Assembly: GCA_963728965.1 (NCBI GenBank)
Contig: CAVSMH010000012.1
Span: 806,001-870,000 of the forward strand
Source: DASQZT01 sp963728965
Lineage (GTDB): Bacteria; Acidobacteriota; Terriglobia; Bryobacterales; Bryobacteraceae
Direction of reading: 5' to 3'
DNA: 64,000 nt
The position numbers and the translations under genes were made by a program. Positions 15,577 through 23,195 of the stretch are shown here, in pieces (positions within the stretch are counted from its first letter, which is position 1; every line of letters begins with the position of its first letter). The notes beneath the pieces were generated by a model that saw only the letters and a list, made by a program, of their open reading frames with translations, made no database searches and was not told the DNA's origin.

Positions 15577-17058
15577 TCAGCCCTTCTTCAGCGCATCGCC
15601 CTTGCGGTCCACCGCCTTGGTGCTGCCCGGACTCAGCGGCACAAAGAAATCCGCCGGCGCGAGCTTGCATTCTTCCACCATCTGCATGGCGTGCTCCGAG
15701 CGTCCCAGGTCATTCGCGCCGGCGTTGTTGGTGCCGAACGTGAATTTGCAGCCGGCTTGCTTCGCCAGCTTGATAAAGGATGCGCTGGGAATCTTGTAGC
15801 GATTGTTGATCTCGATGGCGACGTGATTCTTCGCCGCCGCGGTGACCACTTTCTCGCGGCGCGCGGGGGTCCACAACGTTTCGTAGTCCTTGGCTAGCTG
15901 GTCCGGAACGAACGTCGGATTCACGTAAATATCGACCGGCTCGCGCTCCAGAATGCCCACCGTGCGGTCCACCAGCGTATCCATGAATTCCTGCGGGTCG
16001 GCGATGGTGCCCACTTCGTTGGCCAGCCAGGTGCGCATGCGCTTGCCGTGATTGTCGGTCCAGGTCATGGAGTCCGTGAAGACGTAGTCGAAGGCCGAAA
16101 CGGCGCTCTTTGAAAACATCTGGAGCCACTCCCGGCCTTCCGCCTGCATGGCGATGAATACCGGCAGGCCTTTCAGGCTATCGACATATTTGCGCGCGCC
16201 GGCATCGTCGGTCACCGGCTGTCCCTGCCCGCAATTCACGGCGAGCCCGTATTGAATGCCATCACGCAGGGACTTCGCCACGGCCTGCTCCACGGAAAGG
16301 CCGCCCTTGGGGTGGACGTGCAGGTCGAGCATCGGAATGCCGCGCACGTTGTTCGCGATGATTTGCTTGAAGGTATCGTCCGCGGTGAAGGTGGTCTCGC
16401 CGGGTGCCGTGACGCTGTCCGGGAGCGGCCGCACGCGAACGCTCCGGAACATGGCCTTGGACTCCGGGTCGTGGCATTGCAATGCGAAGGTGCCGTGATC
16501 GAGGAATCGCTCCTTCTCCATGCTGGGCGGTATCACGTGCGGCGTGGGTTCGAAGTAATCCACCATCAGCATTCCGTTGAGGCGCACCTGCACGTTCTTG
16601 CCGCGCACCAGGATGTTGATCTTGAACCACTGGTTGTCCGGAACAAACTGTTTGTAGCTGTTGCGCAGGTTGTAGAGCGAGCCGGTCTTCTTTTTTTCAC
16701 GCTCCTGGGTGTTGTTGATCTGCACCTCGCAACCTTTGTTCGGCCACCCCGTATCCTGGTACGTGGTGTGGAAGTAGACCCCCGAGTTGCAGGAAGGACG
16801 GGTCATGGCTTCCACTTCCAGCTCGAAATTCTTGAAGTCCGCCCCGTGCACCGGGCCGGCATAGAACAGGTGGCACATCGCGCCGTCCGCGGAGAGCAGC
16901 CCGCCGGCCACTTTCCAGGAGGGCAGCTTGCCTTGCGGCCGCCAGCCATCCAGGTTGCGGCCGTTGAACAGATCCATCCAGCCGTCGCTTTGTGCGAGCA
17001 GCGGAACCGCGGTCATCGCACCGACGAACGCCCGCCGCGTGATATCGGAATTGTGCAT
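15577..17058 (-). CDS. Exported DUF1080 (3-keto-disaccharide hydrolase-like) domain fused to a PHP-like domain
   Basis: The 493-residue protein opens with a twin-arginine-like signal (ITRRAFVGAMTAVPLLAQ). Residues 33-215 form a DUF1080/LamG-like domain: WMDLFNGRNLDGWRPQGK, CNSGVYFHT, and KGCEVQINN. From about residue 230 a second domain begins with MLDLHVHPKGG, an HxH metal motif of PHP/amidohydrolase-type enzymes, with later conserved parts ILEREPVDIYVNP, NHVAIEINNRY and FTFGTNNAG. The second domain should bind divalent metals for hydrolysis of a phosphate or related bond, while DUF1080 domains are linked to binding or cleavage of 3-keto-glycosides. The fusion is unusual to my knowledge. It sits between the aldo/keto reductase and the esterase in one operon. 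Confidence 0.82.
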   Translation of the reverse strand: MHNSDITRRAFVGAMTAVPLLAQSDGWMDLFNGRNLDGWRPQGKLPSWKVAGGLLSADGAMCHLFYAGPVHGADFKNFELEVEAMTRPSCNSGVYFHTTYQDTGWPNKGCEVQINNTQEREKKKTGSLYNLRNSYKQFVPDNQWFKINILVRGKNVQVRLNGMLMVDYFEPTPHVIPPSMEKERFLDHGTFALQCHDPESKAMFRSVRVRPLPDSVTAPGETTFTADDTFKQIIANNVRGIPMLDLHVHPKGGLSVEQAVAKSLRDGIQYGLAVNCGQGQPVTDDAGARKYVDSLKGLPVFIAMQAEGREWLQMFSKSAVSAFDYVFTDSMTWTDNHGKRMRTWLANEVGTIADPQEFMDTLVDRTVGILEREPVDIYVNPTFVPDQLAKDYETLWTPARREKVVTAAAKNHVAIEINNRYKIPSASFIKLAKQAGCKFTFGTNNAGANDLGRSEHAMQMVEECKLAPADFFVPLSPGSTKAVDRKGDALKKG

Positions 17059-17125
17059 AGGAATATTCTCCAGGCCGGCTGCCACGATCCCAAATATATC
17101 CTATCCGCCGCGCGATGCGGAGGAC

Positions 17126-18331
17126 CTAGCCGAACAGCTCCTGGGCGCGCATGACCCGCCCGCGCACCTGGACTCCATTGGGGCACCGGACGGAGCACGA
17201 CTCACAGTCGCCGCAGCGGATCTCGCGGACCGGCTTGGGCAATTCCAGAAATCGCTCCCGGGCCAGGGCGAACTGCCCGTAGCCTTCGGCATAGGTGAGG
17301 AAGCGCAGCATCTCGGGAACCGGAACGCCCCGGCTGCATACCCCGCTGCACGAGCCGCACATGCGGCAGTAGATGGGACCGATATAGGCCAACAGCGATT
17401 CGAGCACCTGCTCATCGGCGTTGGTATAGGGTTCTGCCATGGCGCGGAGGTTCTCGTCGAGCTGGTCGTGATCGGTCATGCACACGATGGTCGTGTCGAC
17501 CGAAGAGTTCCGCAGCACCCACTTGATGGCAGCCAGGGCTCCACCGGGTTTGCCCAGCACCCTCTTGAGCGCTTGGGGATCGGCCCCGTAGAGTCGGTCG
17601 CCGCGGCCCACCCGGGCCACGCCGCCCGCCATGGCCTTCATTACCACAATGCCCATGCCGGCCTGGCGAGCACGGTGGATGGCGGCGGTCATGTCCGTGC
17701 TCCTCGTTTCCTGTCCAGCGGCCGCTACATTCCGCATCGAGAAGTTGTAGGTGGTCAGGATCACGTCCGTCTGCCCGCGCTTCACCAGGTGGTCCAGCAT
17801 CTGGTCCATATTGAAATGCGTGCTCACGCCGGCATACCGGATCTTGCCCGCTTTCTTGGCGGCACGCTGCACCTCGAGCAAATCGTCGGTCACTTCTTCG
17901 GGCGCGCTCCGGGCGTGCAGGTACCAGATGTCCAGATAGTCGGTACCGATCTCGCGCAGGCTGGTTTCCAACTGTTCGTTGGCCTCCTGCCGGGTCTTGG
18001 CGAGGCTCTTACTGGAGATGACCACCTGCTTCCGCCTGGATTTCAGGGCCGCGCCCACCATCCGCTCATTGTTCCCGTTCTGGTAGCTGCGGGCAGTGTC
18101 GAAGTGGACGATGCCGATATCGGCGGCGCGCCGGATGACGGATTCATCCGAGGTGGTCATGCACCCGAACGAGAGCGAGGTCACCTTCACACCGGTATGG
18201 CCCAAGATGCGATAGGCGAGCCTGGGCGATGGTGCCGCAGGCTGCTGGTCCGCCGCGGAGGCCGCGAGCCCGGTGGCCGGAAGGGCCAAACCCGCTGCGA
18301 GAAAGTTGCGTCGAGAAGCCGGTGAGTTCAT
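17126..18331 (-). CDS. Tat-exported aldo/keto reductase with C-terminal 4Fe-4S ferredoxin domain
   Basis: This 401-residue protein starts with a Tat signal (SRRNFLAAGLALPATGLAAS). The AKR barrel follows, with the tetrad visible as the aspartate and tyrosine in HFDTARSYQNG, the lysine in ISSKSLAK and the histidine in WYLHARS. The C-terminal 80 residues carry two cysteine clusters, CRMCGSCSGVC near residue 322 and CGDCESCSVRCPNG near 374, typical of 4Fe-4S AKR-like oxidoreductases. Export of a folded cofactor enzyme fits the Tat signal. It is the first gene of the operon with the DUF1080-PHP and esterase genes and may oxidise or reduce sugars outside the cytoplasm. The direction, substrate and electron partner are not shown by sequence. 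Confidence 0.9.
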   Translation of the reverse strand: MNSPASRRNFLAAGLALPATGLAASAADQQPAAPSPRLAYRILGHTGVKVTSLSFGCMTTSDESVIRRAADIGIVHFDTARSYQNGNNERMVGAALKSRRKQVVISSKSLAKTRQEANEQLETSLREIGTDYLDIWYLHARSAPEEVTDDLLEVQRAAKKAGKIRYAGVSTHFNMDQMLDHLVKRGQTDVILTTYNFSMRNVAAAGQETRSTDMTAAIHRARQAGMGIVVMKAMAGGVARVGRGDRLYGADPQALKRVLGKPGGALAAIKWVLRNSSVDTTIVCMTDHDQLDENLRAMAEPYTNADEQVLESLLAYIGPIYCRMCGSCSGVCSRGVPVPEMLRFLTYAEGYGQFALARERFLELPKPVREIRCGDCESCSVRCPNGVQVRGRVMRAQELFG

Positions 18332-18544
18332 TTGGGTACTGCGACCTTTCCTGGTGGGGATTGCCGTCCGTTCGGTGGGCAACGGGGGCGCGGAGCCGCC
18401 GCGTAGCAGCGGTGGAACCGTGCCTACACCAGAGTCACGAACGTAACACAGTGAACCCGGGAAAGAAACGGCCGGGCCGCCGTAGCTGTTTCACTCTGTT
18501 TTGGGAAAACATGACAGTGCGCGGCAGGTCGAATTCAAACGATC

Positions 18545-18634
18545 TGGCGGTGGGAGTGAGATTCGAACTCACGGTTGCCTTGCGACAACGGTGGTTTTCA
18601 AGACCACTGCCTTAAACCACTCGGCCATCCCACC
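18545..18634 (-). tRNA. tRNA-Ser (anticodon TGA), CCA encoded
   Basis: The acceptor GGTGGGA at 18634-18628 pairs with TCCCACC at 18555-18549, followed by discriminator G and an encoded CCA (18547-18545). The anticodon loop CTTGAAA gives TGA, which reads UCA/UCG-type serine codons. A long variable arm (GTTGTCGCAAGGCAAC) confirms a class II serine tRNA, and the T arm has GTTCGAATC. It lies 24 bases downstream of dnaE on the same strand. Confidence 0.97.
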
Positions 18635-18658
18635 ACAGTTCTATTTTATGCCAGGTGC

Positions 18659-21600
18659 TCACCCCGCCACGCGTTCGATCGCTTCCGCCCCGCAGATCGC
18701 TTCCACCGCGGCCCGAAATTCCCGGTCGGGCCGCACCTTCACCGGCACGTCCAGCAGGACCGAGAAATCGCGGGGAGACTCCAGGCGCAGACGCACCGAG
18801 GTGGGGCCCGGCTTCTTGCGAAACAGCTCTTCGAGGGCTACTGCCCGATCGATATCGCCATTGCGCTTGATCCAGACGCGGATCGAGATCACCTCCGGAA
18901 GATCCATCCGCGCGTTGTCCAGGGGCACAATATCCTGCACCGAGATCTTCGGCGCGGCGTTCTCTTCCGGGAGCACCAGTCCGCGCACCAGGACCGCCTG
19001 ATCTTCCACTACCTGCGGCGCCAGGCGCTCGTAGCTGGCGGCAAATACCATGGCCTCGACCGACCCGGTGCGGTCCTCGATGGTCATCGCGGCCCAGGGC
19101 TTGCCTTCTTTGTTACGCTTGCGGGTGATGCCGGTCAGCACGCCGCACAGCGCCACTTCGGCGCCTTTGTTCAGCCCTTCGAGGCTGCCGCTGTCGTGGG
19201 TGGCCAGTTCCGCAATCTTGTCGCCATAACGGTCCAGGGGGTGTCCCGTTACCCAAAAACCGAGCATCTCTTTTTCGCAGGCGAGCTTTTCTTTGTCACT
19301 CCAGTCGGGCACGTTGGGCAGCGGAATCGCGGGCGTCTCTTCGGCCGCCAGGATCTCTCCAAACAGGCCTCCCTGGCCGTCCTCACGATCGCGCCAGGCG
19401 CGTTGGCCGGCTTCCATGGCGCCTTCCAGCACGGCGAGCTTCTGCGTGCGCGTTCCTTCCAGCGAGTCCATCGCACCGGCCTTGATCAGGCTCTCGATCA
19501 TGCGCTTGTTGACCGAGCCCAGGTCCACCTTTTCGCAGAACTCGTGCAGCGACCGGAAGCTGCCCACCTCGGCGCGCGCGCGGGCGATGGCTTCCACCGC
19601 CGATTGGCCGAGGTTCTTGACGGCACCCAGGCCGAAGCGGATGGCCTGGCCGTCGGGGGTGAAGCTCCAGTCCGAATGGTTCACGTCGGGCGGCAGGATG
19701 CGGATGCCCATTTCGCGGCATTCATTGATGTACTTCACCACCTTGGCGGTGTTGCCGGTTTCCGAGGTCAGGAGCGCGGCCATGAAGTCTATCGGGTAGT
19801 GCGCCTTGAGGTACGCGGTGACGAAGGCCAGGTAGGCATACGCCGCGGAGTGCGACTTGTTGAAGCCGTAACCGGCGAACTGCTCCATCAGGTCGAAAAT
19901 CTTCTCGACCTTCTTTTGCGGCAGCCCGCGCTCCAGCGCGCCCTGGATGAAGCGCTCGCGCTGCTTGGTCATCTCCTCCAGCTTCTTCTTGCCCATGGCG
20001 CGGCGCAGCAGGTCGGCATCGCCCAGCGAGTACCCAGCCAGGCGATTCGAGATTTGCATCACCTGTTCCTGGTAGACGATCACGCCGTAGGTCTCTTCGA
20101 GCAGCTCCTTGAGAGCGGGCAGATCGTACTGTACCGCGCGGCGGCCCCACTTGCGCTCGATGAAATCGTCCACCATGCCGCCCTGGATCGGCCCCGGGCG
20201 GTAGAGCGCGTTCAACGCGGTCAGATCTTCGAGGCGGCTGGGCTGATAGCGCCTCAGGATGTCGCGCATGCCGGACGATTCGAACTGGAAAACGCCGCTG
20301 GTGAAACCCTTGCAGAAGATCTCGTAGGTTTCTTTGTCGTCGAGCGGCAGGTCTTCGGGAACGAGCTTGACCCCATGCCGCTTTTCGATCAGCCGCAGGG
20401 CATCCTGTATCAGGGTGAGCGTGGTCAGGCCGAGAAAGTCCATCTTGAGAAGCTGGAGTTTCTCGAGGCCGCTCATGTCGAACTGGGTGACAATTTCGTC
20501 GCGGTTGGTCTTGTACAGCGGCACCAGTTCCTTCAGCGGCTGGGGCGAAATGACCACACCCGCGGCGTGCACGGAGCAGTTGCGCGACAGCCCTTCGAGG
20601 CGTAGCGCCACCTTCAGCACTTCGTCCACGCGCGGGTCCTTCCTGGCCAGCTCGCCAAAGCCGGGCTCCTGCTTCATGGCTTCGGGCAGCGAGATATTGA
20701 GAACGTTCGGCACCAGCTTGGTGATGCGGTCCACGTCTGCGAACGGGATCTCCAGCACCCGGCCCACGTCTTTGATGGCCGCGCGCGCGCCCAGGGTATT
20801 GAAGGTGATGATCTGCGCCACCTGCTCGCGGCCGTATTTTTCGGTAACGTACTGGATCACCTCACCGCGCCGGTTCATGCAGAAATCGACGTCGATATCG
20901 GGCATGCTGACGCGCTCGGGATTCAGAAAGCGCTCGAACAGCAGGCCGTACTGGAGCGGGTCGATATCGGTGATTGCCATGGCGTAGCCCACCAGGCTGC
21001 CGGCGGCCGAACCGCGGCCCGGCCCCACCGGAATGCCCTTCGATTTGGCGTAGCGGATGAAATCCCAGACAATCAGGAAGTAGCCCGAAAACTTCATCTT
21101 CTGGATCATCTGGATCTCGCGGTCGAGCCGCTCGAGGTATTCGGCCAGGTCGTGCTTGAGGAGGCCCTTGGCGCGCAGCGCTTCCAGGCGCATCCGCCGT
21201 TTTTCGAAGCCCTGGCGCGCCACATATTCAAAGTAGGTGTCGGTGGTGTGTTCCGGCGGAACGTCGAACCGGGGGAACGGCTCCTTCACCTTTTCGAGGC
21301 GCACCTGGCAGCGCTGGGCGATTTCCCAGGTGCGGTCGAGCGCGTCCTCCAACTCGCCGCCGAAAAGCTGCATCATCTCTTCGCGCGATTTCAGGTAAAA
21401 GTCCGGGTTGTTCAAGCGCATGCGGTTGGGATCGCTGAGCGTCTTGCCGGTCTGGATGCATAGCAGGATTTCGTGGGCGCGCGCATCTTCCTTCCGCAGA
21501 TAGTGGGAGTCGTTGGTGGCCACCAGCGGGAGGCCGGTTTCCTGCGAGAGGCGGGCCAGTTCCGGGGTGAGCCGCCGGTCCTGCTCCAGGTGATGGTCCT

Positions 21601-22117
21601 GCACTTCGAGGAAGAAATTGTTCCGGCCGAACAGGTCGGAATAGGTGTAGGCCAGCCGCCGCGCATCTTCATATTTGCCGGACAGGATCGTTTCCGGAAT
21701 GTGGCCGCGCAGACACGCCGACATACCGATCAGCCCTTTGGAGTGGCCGGCCAGCAGATCCAGATCGATGCGCGGCTTGTAATAGAAGCCGTCCAGGTAC
21801 GCGGTGGAGACCAGCCGGATCAGGTTGCGGTATCCCTCCTGGTTTTCGCACAGCAGCACGAGGTGGTTGTACCGGTCGGAATCCGAGCGGGTCTGGTGTC
21901 CCTGCTGCGACACGTAGACTTCGCAGCCGATCACCGGGTGGACCCCCGCCGCCTTCGCCGAGTTGTAGAACTTGACGGCGCCGAAGAGATTTCCGTGATC
22001 GGTCATAGCCACCGCCGGCATTTTCTGTTCGACGGTGATCTTCATGAGCTGATCGATATCGCAGGCGCCGTCGAGGAGGGAATAGTCGGTGTGGCAATGG
22101 AGGTGAACAAAAGCCAT
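18659..22117 (-). CDS. dnaE: DNA polymerase III alpha subunit
   Basis: This 1152-residue replicative polymerase has the family's full length. It opens with the PHP domain (VHLHCHTDYSLLDGACDIDQ) and includes the catalytic palm aspartates in MPDIDVDFC near residue 407, the region GPGRGSAAGSLVGYAM, the finger segment LYRPGPIQGGMVDDFI and YQEQVMQISNRLAGYSLGDA, then helix-hairpin-helix and an OB domain (EVALCGVLTGITRKRNKEG). It extends primers 5'->3' on both strands within the holoenzyme. It is a DnaE1-type enzyme and not PolC, as it lacks an inserted 3'-5' exonuclease. The gene is single, with the serine tRNA just behind it. Confidence 0.98.
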   Translation of the reverse strand: MAFVHLHCHTDYSLLDGACDIDQLMKITVEQKMPAVAMTDHGNLFGAVKFYNSAKAAGVHPVIGCEVYVSQQGHQTRSDSDRYNHLVLLCENQEGYRNLIRLVSTAYLDGFYYKPRIDLDLLAGHSKGLIGMSACLRGHIPETILSGKYEDARRLAYTYSDLFGRNNFFLEVQDHHLEQDRRLTPELARLSQETGLPLVATNDSHYLRKEDARAHEILLCIQTGKTLSDPNRMRLNNPDFYLKSREEMMQLFGGELEDALDRTWEIAQRCQVRLEKVKEPFPRFDVPPEHTTDTYFEYVARQGFEKRRMRLEALRAKGLLKHDLAEYLERLDREIQMIQKMKFSGYFLIVWDFIRYAKSKGIPVGPGRGSAAGSLVGYAMAITDIDPLQYGLLFERFLNPERVSMPDIDVDFCMNRRGEVIQYVTEKYGREQVAQIITFNTLGARAAIKDVGRVLEIPFADVDRITKLVPNVLNISLPEAMKQEPGFGELARKDPRVDEVLKVALRLEGLSRNCSVHAAGVVISPQPLKELVPLYKTNRDEIVTQFDMSGLEKLQLLKMDFLGLTTLTLIQDALRLIEKRHGVKLVPEDLPLDDKETYEIFCKGFTSGVFQFESSGMRDILRRYQPSRLEDLTALNALYRPGPIQGGMVDDFIERKWGRRAVQYDLPALKELLEETYGVIVYQEQVMQISNRLAGYSLGDADLLRRAMGKKKLEEMTKQRERFIQGALERGLPQKKVEKIFDLMEQFAGYGFNKSHSAAYAYLAFVTAYLKAHYPIDFMAALLTSETGNTAKVVKYINECREMGIRILPPDVNHSDWSFTPDGQAIRFGLGAVKNLGQSAVEAIARARAEVGSFRSLHEFCEKVDLGSVNKRMIESLIKAGAMDSLEGTRTQKLAVLEGAMEAGQRAWRDREDGQGGLFGEILAAEETPAIPLPNVPDWSDKEKLACEKEMLGFWVTGHPLDRYGDKIAELATHDSGSLEGLNKGAEVALCGVLTGITRKRNKEGKPWAAMTIEDRTGSVEAMVFAASYERLAPQVVEDQAVLVRGLVLPEENAAPKISVQDIVPLDNARMDLPEVISIRVWIKRNGDIDRAVALEELFRKKPGPTSVRLRLESPRDFSVLLDVPVKVRPDREFRAAVEAICGAEAIERVAG

Positions 22118-22226
22118 CGTTACGCTCTTCCGGGGGGAGGAAGGAGTACCTTCATTTTGCCACAGGACGGCGACCGCGGGATCGCGCGTACGGCAAGCCG
22201 CACATCGTGGCCCGCCCGCAAGCCGG

Positions 22227-23168
22227 CTAGTGCTGGTGGCTGTGTTCGCCGCTGCCGTGCACGTGCACCGGGATGGCGCACCCGCATTCCGAGATCGCGC
22301 AGCTCATGTGCTCGAACTGCACGGTGGTGTGGGAGATATGAAACCGCTCGGCCAGCATCCGGTTCAACCCCTGAAGGATGGTCTCGCTCGCCGAGGGCGG
22401 TACATCGGCGATGAGGACGTGGCAGCTCAGCGCATGGGTGCTCGATCCCAGGCTCCAGATATGCAGGTCGTGGACGTCCAGCACACCGTTGACGGCGCGC
22501 ATGCCCGCCGTCACTTCCCGCAGATGGATGCCGCGCGGCAGGCCCTCGAGCAGGATATTCAGCGATTCGCGGATGATGTCCCAGGCGGTCCAGATGATCA
22601 GTACTCCGATCAGGAGGGAGAGGATCGGGTCCACCTGTTCCCACCCCGTATACCGAATGATCACCCCGCCCGCGATGATGGCGATCGACCCGAGAGCGTC
22701 GCCCAGCATGTGTACGAACGCACTGCGGATGTTGATGTCATGCCGGCTGGCGGCGCGCAGCGCCAGCATGATCCCGGCATTCAGCGCCAGACCCAGGCCG
22801 GACACCGCGATCATCGTGCCTTCGTGAACCGGCTCGGGGTGCCTCAACCGGCCGATGCTCTCGTAGAAGATCCAGCCCGACAGCAGCACCAGCGTCAATG
22901 CATTCACAAAGGCCGACAGTACACCCGCACGATGGTATCCGTAGGTCTTGCTTTCATCGGCCGGCTTGGATTGCAGGTAGAAGCCGAACCACGCCAGCAG
23001 CAGTGCCAGCGCGTCGGTAAAGTTATGGCCGGCGTCGCTGAGCAGCGCCAGGGAATGGGCCTCAATACCGGCGAAGACCTCCACGGCCACAAACGCAAAC
23101 GTAGCCACCAGGGACCAGCGCAAGGCCGTACCCGTAGCGGCGCGGGGATCGTGGGCGTGAGAGTGCAA
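22227..23168 (-). CDS. Cation diffusion facilitator (CzcD/ZitB-like zinc efflux)
   Basis: The 313-residue inner-membrane protein has six predicted helices. The two metal-site helices carry the zinc-type HxxxD signatures: DAGHNFTDALALLL (helix 2) and HMLGDALGSIAII (helix 5). Both termini are histidine-rich (HSHAHDP at the start, HVHGSGEHSHQH at the end), and the C-terminal cytoplasmic ferredoxin-like domain includes VHDLHIWSLGSSTHALSCHV. It exchanges Zn2+ (or Cd/Co) for protons. The start is a TTG, since only this codon follows a good ribosome site (GAGGAG, six bases upstream) and precedes the histidine-rich start. It lies 109 bases upstream of dnaE on the same strand. Confidence 0.94.
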   Translation of the reverse strand: MHSHAHDPRAATGTALRWSLVATFAFVAVEVFAGIEAHSLALLSDAGHNFTDALALLLAWFGFYLQSKPADESKTYGYHRAGVLSAFVNALTLVLLSGWIFYESIGRLRHPEPVHEGTMIAVSGLGLALNAGIMLALRAASRHDINIRSAFVHMLGDALGSIAIIAGGVIIRYTGWEQVDPILSLLIGVLIIWTAWDIIRESLNILLEGLPRGIHLREVTAGMRAVNGVLDVHDLHIWSLGSSTHALSCHVLIADVPPSASETILQGLNRMLAERFHISHTTVQFEHMSCAISECGCAIPVHVHGSGEHSHQH

Positions 23169-23195
23169 CCGGCGCTCCTCTATCCAGTTTAGCTG

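Noticed and set aside
18575..20605. 676-codon open frame opposite dnaE
   Set aside because: A high-GC shadow of dnaE with no family motif.
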